64,000 bases of DNA, taken from an uncultured Bryobacterales bacterium. GTDB lineage: Bacteria; Acidobacteriota; Terriglobia; Bryobacterales; UBA6623. Shown in pieces: positions 8,518 through 18,164 of the stretch. A program made the position numbers and the translations under genes. The notes below the pieces were generated by a model that had not been told where the DNA came from, made no database searches, and worked only from the letters and a program-made list of their open reading frames with translations. The stretch spans positions 5,406,062 through 5,470,061 of the forward strand of contig OX638379.1 in NCBI GenBank assembly GCA_951813605.1, written 5' to 3'. How positions within the stretch are numbered: the stretch's first letter is position 1; each line of letters opens with the position of its first letter.

Positions 8518-11283
8518 TTACCCGCGCGACTTCGCGGCCGCTTGCTCGAAGAATGCGCGCACCTCCTGACGGCTTGCGGCGAGGGTCGTGTCCGGCGTGG
8601 CGCTAGCCGCGAAAGGGCCCTCGAGTGCCCTCGTTGATTCGCCGCGCCAGCCGCGCAGGAGAATCGGGACGACCGGGATTCCCGAACGAGCCGCGGCCGC
8701 AAAATTCTCGGCGCGAAACCGCGTCCGCGCGGGAGGCTCCCCAATCGGGCTGTCCGAGAAGCTCACCACCGCCAACCCCGAATCAATGGCAGCCTCCATG
8801 CGGTCAAGAAGCGTACCGTCGCCCCGCTCGGAACCGTTGCCGCTTGGTGCCGCCACTAGTGGCTCGAGAAGGAACGCCTGCGCGGAATCGAGGTCGCGAA
8901 ACGCTACGCGGTCTGCGAAGACGAATGGGCTGTGGTATCCGGCTGCCAGCACCAACGGGTCGAGCCGATCTGCCCGGTTGACAAGAACGACCCTGGCACC
9001 CGCTCCGCTGAACTTGACAGGCGAACGAGCGCCGGCAAGCCATACCACGAGCCGAGCGCCCGGGGAAATCACGCGGCGCGCCAACGCCGCTGTCGGCGTT
9101 AGCCGGGCGACCAATCCGAAGACCGCCGCCACCGAGCTTCTGATGGCGGCCGCTGTCACGCGGCGGGACCGTCCACAAACGTCGACGGCGAGGCGCTTGG
9201 ACGAATGGAGCATGCCGGTCATCCAGACCTTTGCCAATTGAACCGGAACGGATGTCCGCGCGCGAACAGTAGCCTCGCCGTCCTCGTAAAGCTTGCGGGT
9301 CGCCAGCCGCTGGATTTTCCCGCTAGAGGTCTTCGGAACAAACCCGGGATGCGCGAGCGCCACGTCGTCCGGAGGAATGCCCAGCTTGGTCGCGACCGTC
9401 TCGGTCACCTGCGCTCGGATTCGCTTGCGTGTCGCAGGGTCGGTGACGCGGGTCTCGGCGACCACAACAAGCAATTCCGTTCCGAGGGTGGAGTCGATGC
9501 AGCCGAAGGCGGCCACGCAGCCCTTCCGCACTCCATCCACTTCCCAGGCCGCCATCTCGACATCCTGCGGGATAATGTTGCGCCCGCCCTTGATAATGCA
9601 ATCCTTCAGTCTTCCGGTGACGTACAGCTCGCCGTCCGCAACGTAACCTAGGTCTCCCGAGTCCATCCAGCCGTCCGAGTCCAGCGCTGCAGCCGTCGCT
9701 TCCGGGTTTTGGAAATACCCGTTCGTCCTTGACGGCCCGCGGAAATGAATCCTACCGCGGGTGCGATCAGGCAGGAGCTCGCCATCTTCGCCGACGATCC
9801 GAATCTCATGGTCTGGTAGCGGCTTCCCGTTCCCGACAAACTCGAGGAAATCGCTTGAGCCCTCGGCCGTGTCGCCGGTCGCTATCGCGCGTCCGTGGGA
9901 TTCAAACGCGACGCGCTCGATTCTGTCCACGACGGGCCCGCGCCATGCGAGAGGGTAAGTCAGGGCCACCGAGGACTCCGCGAGTCCGTAAAAGGGCATG
10001 AAGCTCCGCGAGTCGAAGCCCCATTGCCTGAAACGTTCTGCGAACCGCTTCAGGGTGGCAGGCAGGACTGGCTCGCCTGCGTTGATCGCGACACGCCACG
10101 GAGAAAGGTCGACGCCCTCGAGGGCTTCGTCACGGATCTTTCTCAAGCACAGTTCGAACGCGAAGTTCGGAGCAGGGCACAGTGTTCCGCCCGAATCGCT
10201 CAGAGCCCAAAGCCAGCGCTCGGGTCGAACCAAGAAGTCAAGGGGGGAGAGTACCGTGATTGGGAAGCCGTAGTAGAGGCTGAACAGCCAGGATCCGATC
10301 AGCCCCATGTCATGGTAGAGCGGAAGCCAGGTAACGACGGTGTCGGACGGCCTGGCCTCCACGGCGAAGCCAATTCCCCGGATGTTGGACAGCACGTTCG
10401 AGTGCGTCAAGGTGACGCCTTTCGGGTCGCCCGTGCTGCCAGACGTGTACTGGATGAAGAACGTGTAGGAGGGATTTCTGTCGGGTGTGGGCAGGTGCTG
10501 GCCCCTGCTCGCGAGCTCTCCGGCGCTGACAACCTCTCGCAACGCGGGCAGCCGGCCATCCAGCACGTTCGCGACCGCTCGGATCCGATCGAAAGATATC
10601 AGGAATCGCACTCCCGCGTTTCGCAAGATTAGAGCTTGGCGCTCGATATACGCCTCGATCTGGTTAGGACGGGTAGGCGGGTAGACAGGCACCGCGATGC
10701 CGCCGGCAAGCATGACTCCCAGAAAGCTGCTAAAGAAGTCCGCGCAAGTCGGCAGCATGATAGCTACGGTCTCTCCCGGATGCAATCCGCAAGCTACGAG
10801 CCCGGCCGCGATCCGAGACGCCCCTTCATACAGCTGCCCATGGCTGATGTCGCGCCCGCTGTCCTGATCCAGCAGGTGGATTTGGACCCTGGCTGGGTCC
10901 CGCTCGACTTGTGCGCGCAGGACCTCCCCGAACGACGCCGCTTCGGTCGGTGGCCTGTAGGCTTCCCTAGACGGCTGCCTGATCGGCCAGCGCGCGTTGC
11001 CGGTCGGTCCGCAATTCGCCTTCAGGGCGATGCGAACCCAGTCTCCAGGCGTTTCCGCGGTCTGCGCCGCTGCTTCAGGCATCTGCACGTCCAGAACGCG
11101 CTCGAGCCGCACTAGCAGCTCGACGCGTTCGAGGCTGCCCAGCCCCAGATCCCTGTCAAGCGACGATCCAAGCGTTGCCCGGTCCGCCGCCTGCGACGAT
11201 CCCAGCTCGCGAAGCAGGGTTCGGACCGTGTTTAGAACCGCCGCTCTGACCTCCTTGCGACTTTGCAATTCGCCTGCAGTCAT
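8518..11283 (-). CDS. Three-domain fatty acyl-AMP ligase: ACP-like domain, FAAL, degenerate PlsC-type acyltransferase
   Basis: The protein has 921 residues. Residues about 10-90 resemble an acyl carrier protein, with the phosphopantetheine site in DLGLGSLERVELL. Residues about 115-690 are an adenylating enzyme of the fatty acyl-AMP ligase type: YTSGSTGDPKGVTLTHSN binds ATP, then WLPLYHDMGLIG, NAGEPV, PFYGLAESSVA, SGDLGYVADGELYVTGRLKD and the C-terminal Lys region KTSSGKIQR. Residues about 745-921 look like a 1-acylglycerol-phosphate acyltransferase fold (VPILLRG strand). However, the expected HX4D box reads NRADRLDP, with Arg for His. FAALs activate fatty acids as adenylates and load them on carrier proteins; here the carrier is fused. 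The product is unknown. Confidence 0.85.
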   Translation of the reverse strand: MTAGELQSRKEVRAAVLNTVRTLLRELGSSQAADRATLGSSLDRDLGLGSLERVELLVRLERVLDVQMPEAAAQTAETPGDWVRIALKANCGPTGNARWPIRQPSREAYRPPTEAASFGEVLRAQVERDPARVQIHLLDQDSGRDISHGQLYEGASRIAAGLVACGLHPGETVAIMLPTCADFFSSFLGVMLAGGIAVPVYPPTRPNQIEAYIERQALILRNAGVRFLISFDRIRAVANVLDGRLPALREVVSAGELASRGQHLPTPDRNPSYTFFIQYTSGSTGDPKGVTLTHSNVLSNIRGIGFAVEARPSDTVVTWLPLYHDMGLIGSWLFSLYYGFPITVLSPLDFLVRPERWLWALSDSGGTLCPAPNFAFELCLRKIRDEALEGVDLSPWRVAINAGEPVLPATLKRFAERFRQWGFDSRSFMPFYGLAESSVALTYPLAWRGPVVDRIERVAFESHGRAIATGDTAEGSSDFLEFVGNGKPLPDHEIRIVGEDGELLPDRTRGRIHFRGPSRTNGYFQNPEATAAALDSDGWMDSGDLGYVADGELYVTGRLKDCIIKGGRNIIPQDVEMAAWEVDGVRKGCVAAFGCIDSTLGTELLVVVAETRVTDPATRKRIRAQVTETVATKLGIPPDDVALAHPGFVPKTSSGKIQRLATRKLYEDGEATVRARTSVPVQLAKVWMTGMLHSSKRLAVDVCGRSRRVTAAAIRSSVAAVFGLVARLTPTAALARRVISPGARLVVWLAGARSPVKFSGAGARVVLVNRADRLDPLVLAAGYHSPFVFADRVAFRDLDSAQAFLLEPLVAAPSGNGSERGDGTLLDRMEAAIDSGLAVVSFSDSPIGEPPARTRFRAENFAAAARSGIPVVPILLRGWRGESTRALEGPFAASATPDTTLAASRQEVRAFFEQAAAKSRG

Positions 11284-11379
11284 CGGAAACCACTAGCGTA
11301 TCGTGCCGACATCGTGACTTGTTCTCGTTGCGCGGCCACCAGTGCGAAGATGAGCGGAGGCAGGTAGCGGCCGGGCAGC

Positions 11380-12165
11380 ATGACACCGTACTTGGCACGT
11401 ATCCGAATCTTCCCGATCAAGTCGCTCGATCCGCTCGAACTCGACCGGGTGGAGGTCTCCTCGGGCGGGCATCTTGCCGGTGACAGGGATTACGCGCTCT
11501 TCGATTCGGGCGGCCGGGTGCTGAACGCCAAGCGGCTGGGCATTGCAATCCTCTCCATTCGGGCGGCTTACTCAGACGGAAGGCGGGTGGTCAAGCTGCG
11601 GGCAGGTTCGGAATGTGCGGAATTCGACATAGAGGAGAGTCGATCGGAGATTGAGGTGTGGTTCGCGAGCGCTCTCGGTCGAGCCGTTTCGCTGCAAGGG
11701 AACAAACATGCCGGATTTCCCGATGACGACGAGGCTTCGGGGCCAACCTTGTTGGGCTCCGCATCAATTGACACCGTGGCCGGATGGTTTAGGATGCCGG
11801 CAGAGGAGGTGCGCCGCCGGTTCCGCGCCAATCTGGAAATCACGGGTCTCGACTCCTTCGAGGAGGACCTTTTGTTCGGTCCGCCGGGAATGCCCCGCCG
11901 GTTCCGAATCGGCGACGTGGAGTTCCTCGGAACGAATCCCTGCGCCCGATGCGCGGTCCCGACGCTGGATTCTTTCGATGGCACCGCTACCGGACCCCTG
12001 AGCGCAAAGCGTTTCGCGGTGCTGCGGGAGCGGCATCGACTGCGCAATTCCGAAATCGGTCGTTATCGCGGCTACTACAGGCTCGCCGTCAATACGCGTC
12101 TGCCTCACGGCCAGGCGGGAAAGACCCTGCGCGTCGGTGACCCACTTGTTGCCGGTGCGCCCTAA
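11380..12165 (+). CDS. MOSC domain protein with N-terminal beta-barrel domain
   Basis: The protein has 261 residues. The N-terminal part (LARIRIFPIKSLDPLELD, GDRDYALFDSGGRVLNAKR) is the MOSC N-terminal beta-barrel domain. The MOSC domain follows, with its conserved cysteine in GTNPCARCAVPTLDSFDG. MOSC proteins handle sulfur or molybdenum-cofactor ligands, as in molybdenum cofactor sulfurases and YcbX/YiiM-type reductive N-hydroxylases. Which of these applies is not clear. It diverges from the acyl-AMP ligase, and moaC/moeA elsewhere in the window show that the cell makes molybdenum cofactor. Confidence 0.85.
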   Translation: MTPYLARIRIFPIKSLDPLELDRVEVSSGGHLAGDRDYALFDSGGRVLNAKRLGIAILSIRAAYSDGRRVVKLRAGSECAEFDIEESRSEIEVWFASALGRAVSLQGNKHAGFPDDDEASGPTLLGSASIDTVAGWFRMPAEEVRRRFRANLEITGLDSFEEDLLFGPPGMPRRFRIGDVEFLGTNPCARCAVPTLDSFDGTATGPLSAKRFAVLRERHRLRNSEIGRYRGYYRLAVNTRLPHGQAGKTLRVGDPLVAGAP

Positions 12166-12219
12166 GAACAGGGTGGCGCGATCGTCGTCCGTACTCACGA
12201 TAGACTGAGCTTCTTCACC

Positions 12220-12999
12220 GTGAGGATTCTCTTCATAGGAGACATTGTCGGTCGTTCCGGCCGCCGGGCCGTCTTCTTGGCTTTGGAACGGATCGCCGCC
12301 AAGGACGATGTGGATCTCGTGATTGCCAATTGCGAGAATTGCGCCGCCGGCTTCGGAGTGACCCGGAAGATCGCCGAGCAGCTGCTTGCGGCGGGCATAC
12401 ACGTCCTGACGTCCGGCAACCACATTTGGGACAAGAAGGAGATTCTTCCATACCTGGACCATCAGCCCAGGCTATTGCGGCCGGACAACTATCCCGACGC
12501 CCCGGGCTCAGGACTCTTTGTCGGGCACACGCATTCCGCCGTCCCGTATGCCGTGCTGAACCTTCAGGGGCGAGTCTACATGCCGTCAATTGACTGCCCG
12601 TTCCGTCACGCTGACCTGGTCCTGGCCCGACTTGATCCCGACATCCGCGTGCGTTTCGTGGATTTCCATGCCGAGGTCACCAGCGAGAAGACAGCTTTCG
12701 GCTTGTACTTGGACGGACGTGCCAGCGCAGTTGTCGGGACTCACACACACGTGGCCACGGCCGACGAGCGCGTCCTTCCATCCGGGACAGCCTTTATCAG
12801 CGATGTCGGCATGACAGGTCCGCTGAACTCGGTAATCGGCATGCAACAGGAGGCATCTCTGAAGCGGTTTCTTACCGCGTTGCCAGTGAGATTCAAGCCT
12901 GCTTCCGGCCCGGTGCGCCTCAATGCGGTCGTCGTAGACGTTGATGAGAGAACCGGACGGGCAGTGTCGATTCGACGGCGCGTCGAGGAATTCGGATGA
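12220..12999 (+). CDS. YmdB-type metallophosphoesterase (TIGR00282 family)
   Basis: The protein has 259 residues and a GTG start that gives the family-typical beginning MRILFIGDIVGRSGRR. The metal ligands are visible as GDIVG (Asp), ANCENCAAGFGVT (Asn/Glu), SGNHIWDKKEI (Asn-His), VDFHAEVTSEK (His) and VGTHTHVATADER (His-x-His). Bacillus YmdB is a 2',3'-cyclic-nucleotide phosphodiesterase that affects biofilm and RNA-processing decisions, and family members use two iron ions. The gene lies 54 bases after the MOSC gene on the same strand. The length is normal. Confidence 0.92.
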   Translation: MRILFIGDIVGRSGRRAVFLALERIAAKDDVDLVIANCENCAAGFGVTRKIAEQLLAAGIHVLTSGNHIWDKKEILPYLDHQPRLLRPDNYPDAPGSGLFVGHTHSAVPYAVLNLQGRVYMPSIDCPFRHADLVLARLDPDIRVRFVDFHAEVTSEKTAFGLYLDGRASAVVGTHTHVATADERVLPSGTAFISDVGMTGPLNSVIGMQQEASLKRFLTALPVRFKPASGPVRLNAVVVDVDERTGRAVSIRRRVEEFG

Positions 13000-13041
13000 T
13001 CGGCCGTCGCATACAATGACAGTGCCTGTTCGCGGCGACCT

Positions 13042-14010
13042 GTGAACGCACGAAAGACACTACTCCGCAAGGCGGGCAAGGCCATTGCGGACTTCGACAT
13101 GATCCGCGAAGGCGACCGCATAGCGGTCGGGGTGTCGGGAGGCAAGGACTCCCTTGCCTTAGCACATGCCCTCAGCCTGCTCTCGCGGCGGTCTCCCGTC
13201 AAGTTCTCGCTGCAAGCGTTTACGATTGAGCAGGGAAAGTTCGTCCGGCCGGTGGAGCCCGTTGGTGAAGCGCTCGAGGAGCGGGGGATCCCGTGGACCT
13301 ATTACCGCGACGAGCCCTCGTTCCAGCTGTTGACCGAGCAGCCCAGTCATGGGTGCGACACGTGCAGCCGTTTTCGACGACGGGCGGTTTACGATGTGGC
13401 TTCTAAGCTCGGTTGCAACGTAGTCGCCCTCGGCCATACGGCGGACGACCTATGCGAGGCGCTGTTGCGCAATGCGCTCTTCACGGGCAGGCTCAGCGCG
13501 CTGCCCCCAGTGACATGGTCGCGTTCCGGGGATTTTCGGCTGATCAGGCCTTTGGTCTACGTGTTCGAGGAAGTGACTCGGGCATATGCCGAGGCGGCAG
13601 GCATGCCTGTCACGCCGTGTGTCTGCTCGTTCAAGTCGGGGACGGTTCGGGAGAAACTGCGTGGATTCCTAGCCGATTTGCGGCGGGATAACCCGCATGT
13701 CCTCGAGAACCTTCTCGCGTCCATGGGGCGTATTGATTCGGCACGCCTTCTCGATACTCGATTCCTTCCCTCGAGACCTGCCTCGGAAGATGCGCGGCAG
13801 GATATAATAAATGTAGTGTTGAAGCGTCCGGCCTCCTCGCCAGGTGCCCGCCAGGTGCCCTTGGCGACACACGGATCCAAGAGTTGTAGACTGCTTGGCG
13901 AGAAGAGCGGTGAACGCGCGAATCCTCGTTGTCGGGTTCACGCTTTCCCTGTCCGACTAGGCTGCCGCTTCCAGGCCGATTCTGCTAGAGGTCTTACCCG
14001 GGAACGATGA
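13042..14010 (+). CDS. ttcA: TtcA-like tRNA 2-thiocytidine synthetase (PP-loop ATPase) with odd C-terminal tail
   Basis: The protein has 322 residues and a GTG start. The PP-loop is GVSGGKDSLALAHAL. A cysteine pair sits in GCDTCSRFRRR, followed by ALGHTADDLCEALLRNALF and RPLVYVFEEVTRAYAEAAG, all typical of the TtcA/TtuA group that thiolates cytidine 32 of tRNA using a [4Fe-4S] cluster. The late cluster cysteine region reads PCVCSFKSG, where TtcA usually has PCNLCGSQ, so the spacing is CxC. Homology ends near residue 255. The last ~65 residues (to 14010) are basic, low in conservation-type features and may be read-through of former intergenic DNA. The stop overlaps the next start as ATGA. Confidence 0.82.
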   Translation: MNARKTLLRKAGKAIADFDMIREGDRIAVGVSGGKDSLALAHALSLLSRRSPVKFSLQAFTIEQGKFVRPVEPVGEALEERGIPWTYYRDEPSFQLLTEQPSHGCDTCSRFRRRAVYDVASKLGCNVVALGHTADDLCEALLRNALFTGRLSALPPVTWSRSGDFRLIRPLVYVFEEVTRAYAEAAGMPVTPCVCSFKSGTVREKLRGFLADLRRDNPHVLENLLASMGRIDSARLLDTRFLPSRPASEDARQDIINVVLKRPASSPGARQVPLATHGSKSCRLLGEKSGERANPRCRVHAFPVRLGCRFQADSARGLTRER

Positions 14011-15161
14011 GCTTAGGTCCGGCGAACGCAGCCGAAACGCCTTCCGGCCGGAGCACGCTTGTCGCGAGCGTCTTAGTCTTCCTGCTGTTGCTGGCGTTTC
14101 TAGCAGGCATCCGCGGCCTCGGGGACGGATTCAAGCTGCTCGGCCGCGACCTTCTCGACGCTTTCTTCAGCGCGACGGCAAATCCGTTCGTGGCGCTGAT
14201 GGTCGGCATCCTCGCAACCACGCTCGTCCAAAGTTCCTCCGTCACGACTTCGATGGTAGTCGGCTTGGTTGCCGCCCCCGAGAACCCCCTTCCGCTGGCG
14301 AACGCGGTACCGATGATCATGGGGGCCAACATCGGAACCACAGCGACCAACACCATCGTCGCGATTGCACACATGGGCCGGCCAGCCGAATTTCGTCGTG
14401 CGTTCTCGGTCGCGACGTGCCATGACTTTTTCAATTTTTTGAGCGTGCTGGTGCTGCTGCCACTCGAAATCACGACGGGAATCCTAGCCAAGACAGCCTC
14501 CGCCCTTGCCAGTCACCTCCAAGTGATGGGGGGAACCACGTATGACAGTCCTGTTTCGACTCTTCTGAAAGCCGCCGTCATCCCGTTGCAAACCCTTGGC
14601 GAGGCCCTCTTCGATTCGCCGCACGCCCGAGGGACACTGCTCGTGGTTGCCAGCGGCGCACTTATTTTCGGGTCGCTGATGCTGATTGTCCGCGTCCTGC
14701 ACTCTAGGCTTCTTTCCAAAGCGGAGCAGTTGGTTGAAGTCGCGCTCGGTCGCTCGGCGATCGTCGCGATGGCGCTTGGATGCCTGATTACGGCGATGGT
14801 CCAGTCAAGTTCAATCACCACTTCCTTGCTCGTGCCGCTGGCGGGGGTGGGGCTGCTGACCTTGGACAAGGCGTTCCCCGTTACCATCGGGGCCAATCTG
14901 GGAACCACCATGACGGCGCTAATGGCATCTCTAGCCGTGTCGGGCCCGAACGCTCAGGCGGGGGTTGAGATCGCCCTGACGCACCTAAGCTTCAATCTTG
15001 CCGGGACGCTGCTTATCTACCCGTGGGCTCCGGTGCGCAATTTCGTTCTCGGCACGGTGACCCGATTCGCCAGCCTAGCCACACGCTCGAAGCTGCTCGC
15101 AATTTCGTATTTGCTCGTACTGTTCTACGGAATTCCGGCTCTGGCCGCGTTCCTTCATTAG
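14007..15161 (+). CDS. Na+/phosphate cotransporter family protein (NptA/PNaS type)
   Basis: This 384-residue membrane protein contains two copies of the family's inverted-repeat core. The first has TTLVQSSSVTTSMVVGLV followed by MGANIGTTATN, and the second has TAMVQSSSITTSLLVPLAG followed by IGANLGTTMTAL. The QSSS motifs bind Na+ and phosphate in this family. About nine hydrophobic segments are present and no C-terminal PhoU-like regulatory domain, so it is the short form. It starts inside the stop of the TtcA-like gene (ATGA), which suggests translational coupling. It converges on the sulfatase gene with 14 bases between stops. Confidence 0.9.
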   Translation: MSLGPANAAETPSGRSTLVASVLVFLLLLAFLAGIRGLGDGFKLLGRDLLDAFFSATANPFVALMVGILATTLVQSSSVTTSMVVGLVAAPENPLPLANAVPMIMGANIGTTATNTIVAIAHMGRPAEFRRAFSVATCHDFFNFLSVLVLLPLEITTGILAKTASALASHLQVMGGTTYDSPVSTLLKAAVIPLQTLGEALFDSPHARGTLLVVASGALIFGSLMLIVRVLHSRLLSKAEQLVEVALGRSAIVAMALGCLITAMVQSSSITTSLLVPLAGVGLLTLDKAFPVTIGANLGTTMTALMASLAVSGPNAQAGVEIALTHLSFNLAGTLLIYPWAPVRNFVLGTVTRFASLATRSKLLAISYLLVLFYGIPALAAFLH

Positions 15162-15175
15162 CCCCTTCCGACCGT

Positions 15176-16774
15176 CTAGCGCCGGGGCGCACTTCGACCC
15201 GCCGCCACGAGCCTGTCAAGATCTGCCTTCAACCGCATCGCCGTCTCCGACTCGTCAAAGTAGAGATTCCTGGTTTCTCCGGGATCGCTTGCGAGATCAT
15301 ACAACTGTCCGGGCGCTTCCGGGACACCGTTGTCAATGGCAAGTCCGGCAAGGAGCGGGCGGCTGTAATCGTTGCCACCGGAACCGGCGTGGTCCAGGTA
15401 CTTCCATTGGCCATGCCGGATCGCCAGTTCAAGGCGGTTGGTCTGATGCAACGTGAATTCGCGGACGGGCGAAACGTCGCGAGCACCGAGCAGTACAGGG
15501 GCGAAATCGAAGCTGTCTTCCGCTGCATCGTTTGGCAGCGAGTACCCTGTCACAGAGGCGAGTGTCGCCATGATGTCGGTCAGGTTGAATGTCTGGTCGG
15601 TGGTAGAGCCGGCCTTGATCTTTCCCGGCCAGCGAGCAATCGTGGGAACGCGATGGCCCCCTTCCCACTGGTCACGCTTCAAGCCGCGCCACGGGCGAGC
15701 CCCATCGTGCCCATGATCCCTGCGCATGTGGTAGGCCGAGGCAATCTCGGGACCGTTGTCGCTCGTGAAAATCACCAACGTGCTCTCTGCGAGTTCCAAT
15801 CGCTCGAGAGCCGCCAGCAGCTCTCCGACGACGGCATCCATCTCGAGAAGGAAGTCCCCGTGGGGCCCGGCTCCGCTCTTGCCTCGGAATTCCGGCGCCG
15901 CGAATGACGGTAGATGCACCGCTTGCATGGAGTGAAAGAGGAAAAACGGCCGTTCGGGCGCGCGTGCCGTGTGTTCTTCTAGGAATCGCACGCTCCGTTC
16001 CAAAAACACCAAGTCGACCTGTTCGAGATCGTAGTCGGGGGCGATCAAGCCCCGTCGATTGTCGTTGGCGTACGGATGCTTTGGCAGAGGGTCTCGGTCC
16101 AGCAATGTCTGCGGAGGGACTGGGACGCGATCCCCTTCGACCCACGCATAAATCCAATCGGTCGTGGGGCATGCGACCGATCCGAAGAACTGATCGAAGC
16201 CCCTGTCGAGCGGTCCGTCCGGGACGCGGCGAGCGAAGTCGACGCGTCTTACCCGCTCGACTCCCGCGGCTGCCCTCCCCTCCCTCGTAGCCGCAGGCAG
16301 CTCGATCTCGTGCACCGGATCGCCCTCGGCATCGGCGAAGGTCATGCCCAGATGCCATTTGCCGACCATAGCCGTGGCGTAACCCACCTCGCGCAGCATC
16401 TGCGGTAGCGTGAGGCGCCCCTTCTCGATAAGGCACGGACCTTCGACTCCAGTGAAGACCCCGCGCATTCCGTTGCGGAAGGGCATCCTCCCGGTGAGGA
16501 TGCCGTAACGGGTCGGCGTGCAGACCGTCGAGGGACTGTGGGCGTCTGTGAATCGCAATCCCTGTCGCGCAAGAGCGTCTAGATGCTTGGTTTCGACCTT
16601 CGCTTCGTCGTTGTACGCGCTAACGTCGCCATAGCCTAGATCGTCCGCGAGGATCAGCAGTATATTCGGGAAACCCTGTGGGTCAGGCTGGCCGCTGCAA
16701 CCGAGTCCTGCAACCAGAGCCGCGATGGCGGTCGCCGCGCGCCTCAAATCCTTGCCGCCCCTCAGACAAGGCAT
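15176..16774 (-). CDS. Exported sulfatase (formylglycine-dependent)
   Basis: The protein has 532 residues. An N-terminal hydrophobic stretch ending in GLGCSG suggests export and possibly lipidation, although the lipobox is imperfect. Metal-binding Asp residues lie in NILLILADDLGYGDVSAY. The active-site signature is STVCTPTRYGILTGR, with Cys85 to be converted to formylglycine, so an anaerobic or aerobic maturase is required elsewhere in the genome. GKWHLG and TSDNGPE are the remaining conserved blocks. Members cleave sulfate esters of polysaccharides or small molecules. The stop is 2 bases from the start of nothing else on this strand, but the Tat oxidoreductase ends immediately upstream, so they form an operon. 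Confidence 0.92.
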   Translation of the reverse strand: MPCLRGGKDLRRAATAIAALVAGLGCSGQPDPQGFPNILLILADDLGYGDVSAYNDEAKVETKHLDALARQGLRFTDAHSPSTVCTPTRYGILTGRMPFRNGMRGVFTGVEGPCLIEKGRLTLPQMLREVGYATAMVGKWHLGMTFADAEGDPVHEIELPAATREGRAAAGVERVRRVDFARRVPDGPLDRGFDQFFGSVACPTTDWIYAWVEGDRVPVPPQTLLDRDPLPKHPYANDNRRGLIAPDYDLEQVDLVFLERSVRFLEEHTARAPERPFFLFHSMQAVHLPSFAAPEFRGKSGAGPHGDFLLEMDAVVGELLAALERLELAESTLVIFTSDNGPEIASAYHMRRDHGHDGARPWRGLKRDQWEGGHRVPTIARWPGKIKAGSTTDQTFNLTDIMATLASVTGYSLPNDAAEDSFDFAPVLLGARDVSPVREFTLHQTNRLELAIRHGQWKYLDHAGSGGNDYSRPLLAGLAIDNGVPEAPGQLYDLASDPGETRNLYFDESETAMRLKADLDRLVAAGRSAPRR

Positions 16775-16776
16775 CG

Positions 16777-18141
16777 TCAGCCTAGTCGGGGCGCCCTGTC
16801 AGTGACCTCTTCCAAGTCTGGATCGAAATACAGGACCTTGCCTTGGCGAAGCGCCATCACCCCCATAGAAATCGTGACCTGGGCTCGGTAGGCGGTGTCG
16901 GCATCAAGCCGGGGCTTGTCACGGGTGCGGATGCATTCGAGGAAGTTCTTCATGTGGGCATCCCTGCCACGGTCCTCGACCTTGATCTGCACGTTCTCCG
17001 TGCCGTACTTCCCAACGAAGGCGTCGCGGTAGATCGGTTCCGACTCCACGGTGATGTAGTCGGTCCTGCCCTCGAATCGCCCGTGCTCGACCATCACGAT
17101 GGTGCCCTCGTGCCCGCGAATCAAGCCAGGGATATGGCGCGAGTTGGCCATCGTCGCGCTTAGCACCAGGGAATGGCCCTTCGCGAAATCGGCGAGCAGG
17201 TTCATGGTGTCGGGCACTTCGCGGTCACCGGGTGCATTGAACACATACTTTCCCCCGGTTGCCGTGACGCGGTAGGGGAACTGCGGCTCGCCCCAGCAGA
17301 TATTCAGAGGAGCCACCACGTGATAGAACAGGTCGGTCGCGATCCCGCCGGAGTAGTCCCAGTACTTGCGGAACCGGAAGAAGCGATGCGGATCCCACTC
17401 GCGATTCTGAGCCGGTCCCAGCCACATGTTCCAATCCACATAGTTGACGCCCTGGCCGTGAGGGCCGGCGTCGGGCTCGATCACCCAGCCTCGACCCCGC
17501 TCGGGCGTCCAGTTCCATTCACCGCGCAAGGAATTGCGGTGGTAGGACCCTTGGCTTGAGATCAGCTTGCCAATCATGCCGCCTTGAATCGCCTCGCGGG
17601 CCTTCCACCACTGGTCGGCCGAGGTCGTCTGGGAACCGACCTGCAGGACAGCTCCGGTCTCCCTCACTTTGCGCGCGACCGCCTTGGCCTCCTCAATCGT
17701 ATGGGTCATCGGCTTCTCGAGGTAGACATCCTTGCCCGCGTCGATGGCCGCGAGAGCCATGGTGCCGTGCCAGTGGTCGGGAGTTGCGATCACCACCGCG
17801 TCGACGTCTGGACGGGCGAGGACCTCTCGATAGTCGAGCGTGGAGAATTCCGCTTTGCTGTTCTCCTGGGCCAGCCTCCGCCTCTTCTCGTAGACATCGC
17901 AGACCGCCGCGATCTTGAAATTCTGGCCGTCCTCGATCATCCGCAGCATGAGCCGCTGCAGGCTGCTGCCGCGCCCGCCGACCCCGATCTGGGCGACGTT
18001 GATGCGATCGTTGGCCCCGACGACGCGTCGGTTCGATGCCGCGTCTTGGGCCTTCGCAGGGATGGCCGCTGCCACCGCACCGGCTGTGGCGGTAGCGCCT
18101 TGAATAAACTTGCGACGGTTGATTGATTTCGCGTCCGACAT
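16777..18141 (-). CDS. Tat-exported Gfo/Idh/MocA family oxidoreductase
   Basis: The protein has about 454 residues. The start at 18141 (MSDAKS) is preferred to an ATG 15 bases upstream because TAGGAACC precedes it and a TACAAT element at 18159-18164 would place the transcript start between the two. The Tat signal is [19 protein letters not shown]. The NAD(P)-binding part contains [14 protein letters not shown] and [21 protein letters not shown], and the catalytic region begins [11 protein letters not shown] (EKP motif). Such exported, cofactor-preloaded oxidoreductases act on sugars or polyols. It ends 3 bases before the sulfatase start, so the pair probably works on the same sulfated or modified glycan (inference). 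Confidence 0.9.
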   Translation of the reverse strand: MSDAKSINRRKFIQGATATAGAVAAAIPAKAQDAASNRRVVGANDRINVAQIGVGGRGSSLQRLMLRMIEDGQNFKIAAVCDVYEKRRRLAQENSKAEFSTLDYREVLARPDVDAVVIATPDHWHGTMALAAIDAGKDVYLEKPMTHTIEEAKAVARKVRETGAVLQVGSQTTSADQWWKAREAIQGGMIGKLISSQGSYHRNSLRGEWNWTPERGRGWVIEPDAGPHGQGVNYVDWNMWLGPAQNREWDPHRFFRFRKYWDYSGGIATDLFYHVVAPLNICWGEPQFPYRVTATGGKYVFNAPGDREVPDTMNLLADFAKGHSLVLSATMANSRHIPGLIRGHEGTIVMVEHGRFEGRTDYITVESEPIYRDAFVGKYGTENVQIKVEDRGRDAHMKNFLECIRTRDKPRLDADTAYRAQVTISMGVMALRQGKVLYFDPDLEEVTDRAPRLG

Positions 18142-18158
18142 GGTTCCTACTGGCATGG

Positions 18159-18164
18159 ATTGTA
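18159..18164 (-). promoter_or_regulatory. Candidate -10 element (TACAAT) for the oxidoreductase-sulfatase operon
   Basis: On the minus strand TACAAT lies 17 bases before the preferred ATG at 18141. This predicts a leader of about 11 bases that still contains the AGGAACC ribosome site. No good -35 hexamer is visible at 16-18 bases upstream, so this is a tentative call. Confidence 0.35.

Noticed and set aside
13803-13808. TATAAT inside the tail of the TtcA-like gene, considered as a promoter for the Na/Pi transporter
   Set aside because: No -35 sequence is present at 16-18 bases, and the ATGA overlap suggests co-translation instead.
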